Source: Undibacterium parvum (GTDB lineage Bacteria; Pseudomonadota; Gammaproteobacteria; Burkholderiales; Burkholderiaceae_D). Taken from it: a stretch of 64,000 nucleotides of DNA. The translations under genes were made by a program, and so were the position numbers. Every line of letters begins with the position of its first letter. The first letter of the stretch is position 1. The stretch is from the NCBI RefSeq assembly GCF_003955735.1, contig NZ_CP034464.1, forward strand, positions 1,426,001 to 1,490,000. Reading direction: 5' to 3'. Shown one piece after another: positions 45,720 to 54,473 of the stretch. The notes under the pieces are model-generated. The model ran no database searches and was not told the origin of the DNA. It saw only the letters and a list, made by a program, of their open reading frames with translations.

Positions 45720-46625
45720 TCAGCTAGGCTGATCCCGAATTTTTTGTTTAAAAAATGCAATAAACGCCTCCACCTTGACTGGATAACGAGTCGCCTTGGG
45801 TAATATCGCATATATACCAGGCAACTCTGATGGCCTCTTGACTATATAATCATCAAGTACCGACACCAGTTGCCCTGACTTCAGATCCTGTCTTAACAAC
45901 CATGTTGGCTGCCTCGTCACACCTAGTCCCGCACGTGCCCAGGTCAGTAAAGCGTTGGTTTCGTTGCTATGCAAATTTCCCTTCACCAAGATTTTTTGCG
46001 TTTTATCACCTACGCAAAATTCCCAATAAACTGGCTGCCTATCGTGTTGATACAACAGGCATCTATGTGCGACTAACTCATCAGGATGCTCGGGCCGGCC
46101 ATACGCCGCCAGATAGGCTGGGCTGGCATATAAAGCTCTTTGATACTGCAACAAAGGTCTGGCTACCAGATCAGAGTCTTTCAAGCGCCCCACCCTTAAT
46201 GCCATATCAAAACCGTGTTCCAATAGATCTACGGTTCTGTCACTGACCTGTAGATCTAGTTCTATCAAGGGGAATTGCCTAGAAAATTCTTGCAGATGCG
46301 GATAGACGAAAGTCGTCGCGACACCAAGCGGCAAGCTCAGGCGCAACAGCCCACGCGGCTCGGACGACAAACCTCTGACCGCATCTTCGGCTACGGCTGA
46401 CTCTTCCAATATTCGCTTGGCATAGGTATACCAGATCTGCCCCGCTTCGGTCGGGTTCAAGCGCCGTGTGGTGCGATCGAGTAGGCGCACACCCAGCCTT
46501 TTCTCGCTGGCGGCGAGTACCCCGGTCACCGTAGCTGGCGCAATGCCCAGCGTTCTGGCGGCGGATGCCATGCTGCCTGAGTCGATTATCTGACAGAACA
46601 CGCCCATGCTAAAAAGTTGATCCAC
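45720..46625 (-). CDS. LysR-family transcriptional regulator
   Basis: A 301-residue LysR protein starting at a GTG. The N-terminal helix-turn-helix (SGSMASAARTLGIAPATVTGVLAASEKRLGVRLLDRTTRRL) is diagnostic and the rest is the periplasmic-binding-like effector domain. It resembles the PecT/DsdC-like 'GstR' branch that often sits divergent to a glutathione-S-transferase-type gene, exactly the context here. The inducer is unknown. Confidence 0.93.
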   Translation of the reverse strand: MDQLFSMGVFCQIIDSGSMASAARTLGIAPATVTGVLAASEKRLGVRLLDRTTRRLNPTEAGQIWYTYAKRILEESAVAEDAVRGLSSEPRGLLRLSLPLGVATTFVYPHLQEFSRQFPLIELDLQVSDRTVDLLEHGFDMALRVGRLKDSDLVARPLLQYQRALYASPAYLAAYGRPEHPDELVAHRCLLYQHDRQPVYWEFCVGDKTQKILVKGNLHSNETNALLTWARAGLGVTRQPTWLLRQDLKSGQLVSVLDDYIVKRPSELPGIYAILPKATRYPVKVEAFIAFFKQKIRDQPS

Positions 46626-46735
46626 TTCGCACCATTATTAAGATTTAATGAATTATCTATTAAGTATACGCCCCTTTATTTGGATATTAATGTGAGATAA
46701 GCTTTACTCTCCATATGATACTGATAGGAAAAAGC

Positions 46736-47431
46736 ATGACTAACAAGGACGACAGCAGTCAAAATATATATCTGCTCATAGGTAACAAAAATTATTCCAC
46801 ATGGTCACTCCGGGCTTGGCTATGTTGTCGTAAGGCAGGCGTCATCTTTACTGAAATCAAGAAAGCACTGTACGTCGATGGCTACCAGGAGAAACTTTTG
46901 GAATATGGGCCAACTGGATTGGTACCAGTGCTGATTCAGAAAGATCTGAGGATTTGGGACAGTCTTGCTATTTGCGAGACCATCGCGGAGCGCAATCCTA
47001 AGATGTGGCCCTTAGATGCCAGTCAGCGCGCTCATGCACGCGCCATCTGTGCCGAGATGCACTCAGGATTTAGAGCTATTCGGAGCCAAATTCCTATGAA
47101 CTGTAGAGCCAACAAGCGGAAGCTCATGTTCAGCCCCGAGTTACAAGCAGAAATACGTAGAGTCGAAGAGATCTGGACTAGCTGTCTGCGTCAGCAGCAT
47201 TCCAAATCATCTCCATGGTTGTTTGGGGAATTTACCATTGCCGACGCCATGTATGTGCCGCTGGTATTACATTTCAAAACGTATGGCGTCGTCATGAACC
47301 AGATCTGCAGCACATATATGCAGATGGTACTGAACGACGCGGACGTAAAGACATGGTTAGCAGCAGCCTTGCTTGAAGAAGAAATTATCGCCGAATGTGA
47401 AGTTGGCGTTGTTTGCGATACGCTCGCCTAA
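46736..47431 (+). CDS. Glutathione S-transferase family protein (YfcF-like)
   Basis: A 231-residue GST. The N-terminal thioredoxin-like domain has GNKNYSTWSLRAWLCCRKAGV (catalytic Ser/Tyr region), and VPVLIQKDLRIWDSLAICETIAE binds glutathione. The C-terminal helical domain ends near residue 220. The ATG at 46736 is preceded by TAGGAAAAAGC, a good ribosome site; an in-frame ATG at 46715 is rejected. It is divergent from the LysR gene, which probably controls it. Confidence 0.88.
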   Translation: MTNKDDSSQNIYLLIGNKNYSTWSLRAWLCCRKAGVIFTEIKKALYVDGYQEKLLEYGPTGLVPVLIQKDLRIWDSLAICETIAERNPKMWPLDASQRAHARAICAEMHSGFRAIRSQIPMNCRANKRKLMFSPELQAEIRRVEEIWTSCLRQQHSKSSPWLFGEFTIADAMYVPLVLHFKTYGVVMNQICSTYMQMVLNDADVKTWLAAALLEEEIIAECEVGVVCDTLA

Positions 47432-47499
47432 TCGCCACAGAATAGCGCACACGATTGTGCAATCCAGCCACAACTGGATTGCCTTACTGGCGACCTCTT

Positions 47500-47576
47500 G
47501 AATTACTTGGCGTTGACGGTTCCACGGAAATCGAAAGGCACGACGATAGTCGTTGACTTTACCGTTGGCGACGCCT
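47500..47576 (-). pseudogene. Decayed 3' end of an SPFH/prohibitin-like gene
   Basis: The minus strand matches the last ~24 codons and stop of the SPFH gene at 48717-49520, with a 1-bp insertion after GVANGKVN that shifts the frame (GTCAACGACTATC against GTCAATACCATC). Only this tail is present, ending at a junction shared with an RND fragment. Confidence 0.75.
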
Positions 47577-47776
47577 AAATGAACAAATTGTGCCTGGTGC
47601 CGTGGATATCGAAGTACCCGAGCAAGATCCCAAGAAAAAATTGAAGATAGAACTCAATCGCGGCGTGGCCAAATCTATGGGAATCTAGGCCAATGATGCC
47701 GCGCAAGTTTTGCGGCTGGCGTTTGCCAGTATCGACGTGGATGATTGGGTAGATCCTAGCGGCGAGGCGCGCGATC
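47571..47776 (+). pseudogene. Decayed internal fragment of an RND permease gene
   Basis: About 200 bp matching the RND pump at 42381-45620 around its residues 680-755 (LRLVPGAVD..., VDPTGEARD). A 7-bp deletion near the start shifts the frame and ATCTCG has become ATCTAG, a stop. It is clearly non-functional. Confidence 0.8.
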
Positions 47777-47796
47777 TTGATTAAAAAAAATGAGCA

Positions 47797-47830
47797 AAAA
47801 AGATCGCGTGAAATAATCACGCGATCTTTT
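47797..47830. terminator. Bidirectional terminator
   Basis: AAAAGATCGCGTGA-AATAA-TCACGCGATCTTTT, a perfect 14-bp stem with A and T flanks. It probably ends the PEP-CTERM gene on the minus strand. Confidence 0.88.
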
Positions 47831-47860
47831 CTAAGATGAAGCTATGTTCTAGCTTTTAGC

Positions 47861-48556
47861 TTATTCCGCTTGTTTTCTTTTACGTGCCATGCCGGCAAAT
47901 AGACCCAGACCCGCCAACAACATGGCATAGGTTTCTGGCTCAGGCACCGGCGCCGTCATGCTGGCCACTTGGCTGGCGTTCAGTGCGTGGTCATAAGTGC
48001 GGATATAGTCGACTGCGCCAGCACCAGCTTCACGTTGACTAGTAGCGAGATCATCGATAAAAAAGTGCGCGGGATTACTGCCGAAATTGGCGCGACCAAT
48101 CGTATCGCTAAAACTAACTGCTTTCGCACCATTCACATACATAGTGAAGATAGAACTGGCGTCGCGCGTCAAGGTCAATCGTGTATCAACACCATTAGAC
48201 AGATTGGAAACAGAATCACTGACTGGATAAAAAATAAAATTATTACCCAAAGCATACATACCAGTATCGCTCACCAGATTATTGAAATCGACTATCTTTT
48301 GATAACCACCCAGATTATTAAAATGGAAGCTCATATCCAAAGTGTAGACGCCGCCCAAAGCCACATCCATCTTCAAACCCTGGTTTTTAGCAAAGCTGTA
48401 GTCGTTAGCGCTCAGGCTACCACCGGCACTAATCAAAGCGGGACCACCGAAATCGTCATTCAGATTGCCATTTAAACGGTATTGATGGGATTGAGCAGCA
48501 GCGCTACCAGCGATTGCCAGCAACATAGCTGCGCTTAGTGCAAATTTCAATTTCAT
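47861..48556 (-). CDS. PEP-CTERM sorted protein with LamG-like domain
   Basis: A 231-residue secreted protein: signal peptide (cleaved near AAA-Q, residues 1-21), then a concanavalin/LamG-like beta-sandwich (YRLNGNLNDDFGG ... GVDTRLTLTRDASSIFTMYVNG ... FFIDDLATSQREAGAGAVDYIRTYDHALNASQVASM), then the exosortase signal VPEPETYAMLLAGLGLFAG followed by MARKRK. It would be cut by EpsH-type exosortase and released to the outer surface, often with exopolysaccharide. No exosortase is in this window. The gene ends at a strong terminator. Confidence 0.92.
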   Translation of the reverse strand: MKLKFALSAAMLLAIAGSAAAQSHQYRLNGNLNDDFGGPALISAGGSLSANDYSFAKNQGLKMDVALGGVYTLDMSFHFNNLGGYQKIVDFNNLVSDTGMYALGNNFIFYPVSDSVSNLSNGVDTRLTLTRDASSIFTMYVNGAKAVSFSDTIGRANFGSNPAHFFIDDLATSQREAGAGAVDYIRTYDHALNASQVASMTAPVPEPETYAMLLAGLGLFAGMARKRKQAE

Positions 48557-48716
48557 GAAAAGCCTTCGGAAAGATTATAAAAAAATAAGCTCCGAGTATC
48601 CCTAGTCAGACATCCTTAGTCAAACAAAATTTTGTAAATAAAGCATCTAATCTTGTAACAACTGAAGCAACATTTACATGTTGCCCCACAAACTGCAAGC
48701 GCAACGCATTGTTCAA

Positions 48717-49520
48717 TTACTTGGCGTTGACGATGCCACGGAAATCGAAAGGCACCACGATGGTATTGACTTTTCCGTTAGCGACGCCTTCGGCTATTTT
48801 CAGGTTGGCCATCGCGTTCATGTAGCCTATCGCTCCGGCATTGGCATTGAGTGCGGCAATCCGCTCCGCTTCTTTTTTAGCCGTCTGCACTTCTACTTCT
48901 TTGGTCTTGAGTTCATTCTGGGCGCGTACCAATTCATTGGCGCTATTGACGATGATGTCGGCGGGAGTGATTGCACGCACCTGTATCTGCGAAACCGTAA
49001 TTTTGTCGGCCAGTTTTTCTTCGGTTAAAGTTTTGATGATGTTTTCGCGTATCTGCTGCTCGATCAAGGGGCGATTATCGGCCATCTTGAGCGACTCATA
49101 ACCGCGCGCCACCTTGTAGGCTGCATTGCGCGCACTTAGTGCCACATAATTTTGCATCAGTAAGATGTCTTTTTCAGAGATTCCGTGAAAAGTACGGTTT
49201 TTGGTGGTCCACAATTCAGATACCGCCGTAGGATTGATGTTGTACACCACCGTCATATCGAAATCCTTGATGGTCGAATTATCCGAAGCCAGCGGCGTCA
49301 TATTATCGACCGCCACCGCCACATCCTGGATCTTGAAAGTGAGGATATCGCCGATGACGGTTTGATTAAAGGTGCCAGGCAAACGCTCGGCTGGATCGGT
49401 GGTCTTATCAAAATTAATCCGCAAGCCAACTTCGCCTGTGCCTATGCGAGTACAAGCGCTACTCAGCAAGAGCATGGAAATGAGCAGCAGCGCAGGAATT
49501 GGGGTGTAAAGTTTTTTCAT
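48717..49520 (-). CDS. SPFH/band-7 domain lipoprotein (prohibitin-like)
   Basis: A 267-residue protein starting at the ATG at 49520, which has AAGGAAT upstream; an ATG at 49541 would place that Shine-Dalgarno inside the gene. The signal is a lipobox-like LLLSSAC. Residues about 25-220 are an SPFH domain (GTGEVGLRINFDKTT, IGDILTFKIQDVAVAVDNM, DFDMTVVYNINPTAVSEL, EKLADKITVSQIQVRAITPADIIVNS), followed by a coiled coil (ELKTKEVEVQTAKKEAERIAAL). Such proteins oligomerise in membranes and organise or protect partners; none is visible here. Confidence 0.85.
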   Translation of the reverse strand: MKKLYTPIPALLLISMLLLSSACTRIGTGEVGLRINFDKTTDPAERLPGTFNQTVIGDILTFKIQDVAVAVDNMTPLASDNSTIKDFDMTVVYNINPTAVSELWTTKNRTFHGISEKDILLMQNYVALSARNAAYKVARGYESLKMADNRPLIEQQIRENIIKTLTEEKLADKITVSQIQVRAITPADIIVNSANELVRAQNELKTKEVEVQTAKKEAERIAALNANAGAIGYMNAMANLKIAEGVANGKVNTIVVPFDFRGIVNAK

Positions 49521-49884
49521 CTTGCGGTATTCCTTAGGCATATTAATTGGAGATCAAATCAATTCACTTTTGTTAGGTTTTTAACACCTAGCTACAAACG
49601 ATACACGCAAGAGAATACCTCAAATAGAGGCCGATAGCTTTTTAGGCAAGAGTAACGACCAGGCTGATGATAGCACTAGCGTGGGCATAAAATAAAATGA
49701 GGCCGTAACACGCAACCTAGCTGCGGCTTACAGGGCAGATAGGCCGGAAAGGCGCATGGAATATGCGCGCTGGGCCTATGGTTTTTTTTACTAGAGATAG
49801 ATGTAAGTCGAAACTAAACCAGCGACTCAAAGGCTGCATGTCATCGATAGTTTGACTAGCGAGACGAAGCTTAAACCAATCCTG
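49521..49884. other. Intergenic region between SPFH and small membrane gene
   Basis: 364 bp; apart from the decayed repeat R10 nothing recognisable is present. Confidence 0.4.
49711..49767. repeat. 57-bp palindromic repeat, copy R10 (degenerate)
   Basis: The right arm GGCGCATGGAATATGCG is well kept; the left arm is decayed (CGCAACCTAGCTGCGGC). The 57-bp span is preserved. Confidence 0.55.
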
Positions 49885-50139
49885 CTAGTTTATTTTTTTT
49901 GGAAGGAGATGACGGAGAACAATTCCGACACAGGGGAGAGCAATGATCAATACACAAAACACCAGGCTGGCGCGCAGCATACCAAAAAGCCAACTGGCAT
50001 TTAAAACGCAAAAATACAAAATAAGGCCAACAAGGAATAATCCAGCGATTGCTGTGCCAGCGATACGCGCTGATATTTTTTTACTGCTTGACTTTGGTGC
50101 CTGAATATCGACAGCGGTATTCACTAATTGCGCTTGCAT
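49885..50139 (-). CDS. Small two-helix membrane protein
   Basis: An 84-residue hypothetical protein with a polar N-terminus (MQAQLVNTAVDIQAPKSSSKK) and two hydrophobic helices (IAGTAIAGLFLVGLILYFCV and ASLVFCVLIIALPCVGIVL), ending KKIN. No family is recognised and no strong ribosome site was seen, though the composition and size suggest a real gene. Neighbours give no functional hint. Confidence 0.55.
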   Translation of the reverse strand: MQAQLVNTAVDIQAPKSSSKKISARIAGTAIAGLFLVGLILYFCVLNASWLFGMLRASLVFCVLIIALPCVGIVLRHLLPKKIN

Positions 50140-50374
50140 GACAGGTTTAATTTCGACTAAATTTGAGAGTCAAAATTATATTTCCATATGGAATTAATTG
50201 CCAATTGTTATTTTACATAACTGAAATCACGGAGGTAGCGCTCATGCATAATTGGCGAAAACACCAATTCATCATTGTTAGTGTGGATCTATAAATTCGC
50301 AACTATTCGCCAGCAAGCATCACCGCTATCAGGCGCGCGCCACGCCTGATCCTTATTTACAGTATTAACTCTTT

Positions 50375-50530
50375 CTATTTTTTTGTTTTTTTCTGCTCAG
50401 CTAGGGTTTCTTCTTCCATCTTACGCAAGAAAAAACGGATAAAAAACACGCCCATGCCTAACATGAAGATGATCCCAGCGATGCTGGCACGACCCGAGTC
50501 GCTAGAAAAAAGTTCGCTTAACAGTCTCAT
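50375..50530 (-). CDS. DUF3149 small membrane protein
   Basis: A 51-residue protein, too short for most gene finders. It matches DUF3149 (MRLLSELFSSDSGRASIAGI, then FMLGMGVFFIRFFLRKMEEE): a short amphipathic start, one membrane helix and a charged tail. The ATG at 50530 has a near-perfect Shine-Dalgarno, AAAGGAGGTTGAG, so it is preferred over a longer in-frame start at 50599. It lies downstream of nirN on the same strand, 94 bp away. Function unknown. Confidence 0.85.
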   Translation of the reverse strand: MRLLSELFSSDSGRASIAGIIFMLGMGVFFIRFFLRKMEEETLAEQKKTKK

Positions 50531-50624
50531 CTCAACCTCCTTTAATTTGTATCGTTCAGTATGAAGCTGTTTTATTTGGCAAGTCTTGATCTTGCTCAAG
50601 TGCGGCCGTTTCCTCGTTTATTAA

Positions 50625-52217
50625 CTAGTGACTGGTGCCGGCCGAACGTGAAATTTTATTGAAAATATTGTACTTGCCACTAGGTTTTTTCATGGGCAGG
50701 CGTTTCACTACCTGCAGGGTCTTGGCGTCGTAAATCACCAATTCGCCATCGTTCTCCCATATGCTGACCAGTGCGTATTTACCATCACGGGTGAACTCGG
50801 TATGCGCCGCAACTTTGCCAGGACTAGGTCGCAGCTGGGCGATCACTTCAAGTTTTTGCTTGTCGATGATCTGGATCACGTCGCGGTCTTTAGTGCCGTT
50901 AAATACATCGACCCAGGCGTAAGGCGTATTTTCGTGGCTGCGCATGAAGAAACCCGGCCCCAGAGTTGGGATTTGTTTTTCGGTTTGCCAGGTGTTCATA
51001 TCGACGATGGTGACCACAGCTTCTTTCAGGTTGGGCGTTGCCAGTACTGGCTTACCCTGATATTCCCAGGTAATGCCGGAACCCAGATGCGGCATGCCGG
51101 GTAAGGCAACACTGGTGATTTTCTTGCCGGCATCGAGATCGATGACCTGGCCGACGCCGCCGCGCGACGAACCTATCAGATGCTGGTAGCTAGCATCAAA
51201 GAAAAAATCATCCAGATAATCATCGAGTCGTAAGCGACGCGGCTGAAACGATGGCTCCTCGATTTTTTTGCTGTTCAGCCTGTCCGTTTTTGCGTCATAG
51301 CTAAATTCCCAGACTTCAGGAATGTCTTTCAACGCAGCGATAAAACTCTTGCGCGGCGCAGCGTCATACACGGCAGACACCCGTGAGGATTTGCCGCTGT
51401 CATCGGTCACGTCGACGATCTTGAGCGGAGTAAGGTTTTTGGTATCTAACACCACCATGGTATGCGGCAGATAATTGGCGATCATGGCATAACGACCGTC
51501 GCTAGAGATCGCCAGATTGCGGGTATTGATGCCGACCCTAATTTCCGAGATCAGTTTCAGGTTCCAGATATCGTATTTGGCGACCCAGCCATCGCGCGAG
51601 GCAAAGTACACATAACGGCCATCCGGTGAAAACTTGGGGCCGCCATGCAGCGCATAACGGGTAGCGAAACGCGTAATCGGCTCAAACTTATCGCCATCAA
51701 GGATAGTCGCGTGATGATCACCGAGTTCAACCACGATAAACAAATTGAGCGGATCAGCCTTGAACACCGGCTTGTCTTGCAATTTACCGGTTTGATGCGC
51801 GATACGCGAAGCCCGCATTTCGCGCATGCCCCAGGCTGGCGTGGTGGCCAGCGGCGTGTAGATCAATTCGGTCAGCGCTGTCACTTCGGCGCTGCTCAGC
51901 TTATCGCCAAAACCAGGCATCTGGGTGGCAATGCGTCCTTCGGCGATGGTTTTGATCGCATCCGGACGACGTAAGCGCTCTAGGTTACCCGGCAATAAGG
52001 CCGGGCCGTTGATACCTAGTCTGTCCGCGCCGTGGCAGGACGCGCAATTGGCTTGATACAGGGCATTGCCGTCTATTTTTGCGGCCGCTGGCGCGAGTGC
52101 AACATCGGCCGCATTCGCAAACGAGGATGCCGCCAGCAAGCACAAAAAAAAAGTATTCAGAGGGTGCGGTCTAAGGCTAACGCTAAGCCTAAGTCTAATT
52201 CTAATTCTGGATATCAT
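50625..52217 (-). CDS. nirN: NirN, cytochrome c/d1-type protein, dihydro-heme d1 dehydrogenase
   Basis: A 530-residue periplasmic protein. After a signal peptide (about 1-37) comes a c-type heme site CASCH (Cys58, Cys61, His62), then an eight-blade d1-type beta-propeller (HGGPKFSPDGRYVYFASRDGWVAKYD and similar) ending MKKPSGKYNIFNK, the conserved NirN/NirS tail. NirN catalyses the last step of heme d1 synthesis, oxidising dihydro-heme d1. It lacks the other N-terminal features of NirS, so NirN is the best call, though NirS-type reductase was considered. The ATG overlaps the nirJ stop by 4 bp (ATGA), so translation is coupled. Confidence 0.88.
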   Translation of the reverse strand: MISRIRIRLRLSVSLRPHPLNTFFLCLLAASSFANAADVALAPAAAKIDGNALYQANCASCHGADRLGINGPALLPGNLERLRRPDAIKTIAEGRIATQMPGFGDKLSSAEVTALTELIYTPLATTPAWGMREMRASRIAHQTGKLQDKPVFKADPLNLFIVVELGDHHATILDGDKFEPITRFATRYALHGGPKFSPDGRYVYFASRDGWVAKYDIWNLKLISEIRVGINTRNLAISSDGRYAMIANYLPHTMVVLDTKNLTPLKIVDVTDDSGKSSRVSAVYDAAPRKSFIAALKDIPEVWEFSYDAKTDRLNSKKIEEPSFQPRRLRLDDYLDDFFFDASYQHLIGSSRGGVGQVIDLDAGKKITSVALPGMPHLGSGITWEYQGKPVLATPNLKEAVVTIVDMNTWQTEKQIPTLGPGFFMRSHENTPYAWVDVFNGTKDRDVIQIIDKQKLEVIAQLRPSPGKVAAHTEFTRDGKYALVSIWENDGELVIYDAKTLQVVKRLPMKKPSGKYNIFNKISRSAGTSH

Positions 52218-53416
52218 GCTATTTTTACCCCGCGAATCGGGATATAAGGAGATAGGGTCACACGCTCGCGTTCACCGCTAACGCCGATCTCCTCGTCGGA
52301 CAAATAACAGGCCGGATCTTCCTGCCATGGATCATCGGTCAGTTGCAGGGCGCGCACGCGGGTGTTGCCGCCGCATACATCAAAATAGCTGCACTCACCG
52401 CATCGCCCCTTGATCTGGCGCGGCACCGCTTTCAGGCCCGCCATCAGAGGATCGGACACGTCGGTCCAGATATCGGAGAACTTACGCTCGCGCACATTAC
52501 CCAGCGGATAGTGCCACCAGAAAGTATCGGGATGTACCACTCCCAGATTGTCGATATTGGCGACATTCACGCCTGAAGAATTGCCACCCCACTGCGCCAA
52601 CTTGGCACGCAATGCCGCTTCGCGCTCAGGGAAACGGGCGCGTACCCATTGCAATAGGTAGACGCCATCGGCATCGTTATTACCGGTGACAAATTCTTTT
52701 TCCAGACCGCGCTGCAGGTAATCCCAGCAGGTATCAAACAACAGATCCATGGCGTTACGGGTGGTCTGCAGGAAAGCGTCACGGCCACGGTTCTTGTTGC
52801 CGCGTCCCGCGTAATTGAGGTGCGACAAGTAAAATTTGTCTATGCCTTCGTCCTCCACTAATTTGAGCAAGGCGGGCAAATCGTGAGCGTTGTCTTGCGT
52901 CAGCGTGAAGCGCACACCGATCTTGATACCGGCATCGCGACACAGGCGCACGCCATGCAGCGATGCATCAAACGCGCCTTGCTTGCGGCGGAATTCATCA
53001 TGGGTTTCGCGCATGCCATCTAAGCTAATGCCGACATAATCAAAACCGATTTCGGCGATTTGCGCGATATTGCTTTCATCGATCAGGGTGCCGTTAGTCG
53101 ACAGGCCGACATAAAAACCCATCTGTTTGGCGCGTCTGGCGATCTGGTAAATATCGGGACGCAATAGCGGCTCACCGCCCGATAGTATCAGCACCGGCAC
53201 CCCGAAACTCTTCAGGTCATCCATGGTGGTATAGACTTCGGCCGTGCTCAGTTCACCGGCAAAATCCTTGTCAGCAGAAATCGAATAGCAGTGTTTGCAA
53301 GTGAGGTTGCAACGGCGTATTAAATTCCAGATCACCACTGGCCCAGGCGGATTGCGCTTAGGTCCTAACGGGCTTGGTGCGGCGATTTCACGCATGTATT
53401 GGCTGATACGAAACAT
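52214..53416 (-). CDS. nirJ: NirJ, radical SAM enzyme of heme d1 synthesis
   Basis: A 400-residue radical SAM protein. The cluster motif is CNLTCKHC (Cys36, Cys40, Cys43), and the C-terminal SPASM-like region has CGECSYFDVCGG and a later Cys. NirJ removes the propionate side chains of 12,18-didecarboxysiroheme, creating the oxo groups precursor (family knowledge). The GGEP motif (LSGGEPLLRP) is also seen. It sits between nirH and nirN and overlaps nirN by 4 bp. Confidence 0.93.
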   Translation of the reverse strand: MFRISQYMREIAAPSPLGPKRNPPGPVVIWNLIRRCNLTCKHCYSISADKDFAGELSTAEVYTTMDDLKSFGVPVLILSGGEPLLRPDIYQIARRAKQMGFYVGLSTNGTLIDESNIAQIAEIGFDYVGISLDGMRETHDEFRRKQGAFDASLHGVRLCRDAGIKIGVRFTLTQDNAHDLPALLKLVEDEGIDKFYLSHLNYAGRGNKNRGRDAFLQTTRNAMDLLFDTCWDYLQRGLEKEFVTGNNDADGVYLLQWVRARFPEREAALRAKLAQWGGNSSGVNVANIDNLGVVHPDTFWWHYPLGNVRERKFSDIWTDVSDPLMAGLKAVPRQIKGRCGECSYFDVCGGNTRVRALQLTDDPWQEDPACYLSDEEIGVSGERERVTLSPYIPIRGVKIA

Positions 53417-53427
53417 AATTTTTTCCT

Positions 53428-54027
53428 CTATGCGGTAGTAGACTGAATTGCTTCAGTTGGCGCAGTTTTTATGCGATTTTTTTCGTGATTTTTTTCGTGA
53501 TTTTTTTCTGACAATCTCAAGCCAGTTTTTTTCAAAATACGGGTGCTGTACAGGACCTGGTGCGCACGCACCGGCTCGCCCTGCAATTGCGTCAGCAAAG
53601 CGGCGATACTGGCCACCTGGACTTCAACTTCTTCACGGGTTTTGCCATGCACCATGGCAAACAAGTTGTACGGCCATTGCGGCAAATGGCGCGGACGTCG
53701 GTAGCAATGGCTGACGTAAGGCAGCTTACCGACCTGCTCGCCGAGCAGGTCTATCATCTGGTCCGGCACATCCCAGACCGACATGCCATTGGCGCGAAAC
53801 CCTAGCGCGTAATGATTCGGCACCACGCCGATGCGACGTATCACGCCACTGCCCTGCATCTGCGTCATGCGCTGCATCAGCAACTCAGGGCTGATCTGCA
53901 ATTGTCCGGCAATCTGATGGTAGGGGCGCGCCACCAGCGGCAAACCGCCCTGGGTGGCGACGATGATGGAACGGTCGAGCTCGCTGTAATCCATATTGCT
54001 GTGATCGGTAGTATTCATATTCTTCAT
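53428..54027 (-). CDS. nirH: NirH-like siroheme decarboxylase subunit (AsnC/Lrp fold)
   Basis: A 199-residue Lrp/AsnC-like protein. It has an N-terminal winged helix (LDRSIIVATQGGLPLVARPYHQIAGQL) and a RAM-like domain with HCYRRPRHLPQWPYNLFAMVHGKTREEVE. Together with NirD, NirL and NirG it forms the siroheme decarboxylase that makes 12,18-didecarboxysiroheme. The last ~35 residues hold a tandem repeat, EKNHEKNHEKN, from a 12-bp DNA triplication (about 53470-53515), a non-conserved tail. Overlaps nirG by 4 bp. Confidence 0.88.
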   Translation of the reverse strand: MKNMNTTDHSNMDYSELDRSIIVATQGGLPLVARPYHQIAGQLQISPELLMQRMTQMQGSGVIRRIGVVPNHYALGFRANGMSVWDVPDQMIDLLGEQVGKLPYVSHCYRRPRHLPQWPYNLFAMVHGKTREEVEVQVASIAALLTQLQGEPVRAHQVLYSTRILKKTGLRLSEKNHEKNHEKNRIKTAPTEAIQSTTA

Positions 54028-54473
54028 GCGCGCAGCTTTAGCTCGACAAAATATTCCTTACTCTTAGGAAAATTAAACACGGCACATCCGGTCTGTTGCT
54101 CTATCAGTTTGATGACATCAAAAATTTGTTCCGGCGTTTCGGTAGCGACCACAAACCACATATTGAGTTCATGCTCGCGCTCATAGTTATGCGCCACCTC
54201 TGGCAAGGCGTTCACTTTGGCGGCAATCGCATCATAATCTTCCGGGGGGGCATGCAAGGCCGCCAGCGTGAAAGCGCCACCAGCGCGTTCGATCTGGAAC
54301 AGCGGACCGATGCGTGTCAGAACGCCGCGCTCAAGCAGGCTAGCCAAACGCGTGATTAACTCGTCTTCGACTATGCCTAGTTCATTGGCAGCCACCAGAT
54401 ACGGCCGCTCGCACACCTGCAAACCGCCCTGTAGATGATTGATGATGGCTTTATCTAAGTCATCCATGCGCAA
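54024..54473 (-). CDS. nirG: NirG-like siroheme decarboxylase subunit
   Basis: A 149-residue Lrp-like protein with LDKAIINHLQGGLQVCERPY and the conserved NYEREHELNMWFVVATETPEQI segment of NirG and NirD. It partners the neighbouring subunits in decarboxylating siroheme. Its start overlaps the nirDL stop by 14 bp and its stop overlaps the nirH start by 4 bp, so the genes are tightly coupled. Confidence 0.9.
   Translation of the reverse strand: MRMDDLDKAIINHLQGGLQVCERPYLVAANELGIVEDELITRLASLLERGVLTRIGPLFQIERAGGAFTLAALHAPPEDYDAIAAKVNALPEVAHNYEREHELNMWFVVATETPEQIFDVIKLIEQQTGCAVFNFPKSKEYFVELKLRA

Noticed and set aside
50625..52217. NirS (cd1 nitrite reductase) instead of NirN
   Set aside because: The order nirJ-nirN and the coupled overlap, plus the single short N-terminal cytochrome domain, favour NirN. 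Only a tree with known NirN and NirS would settle it.
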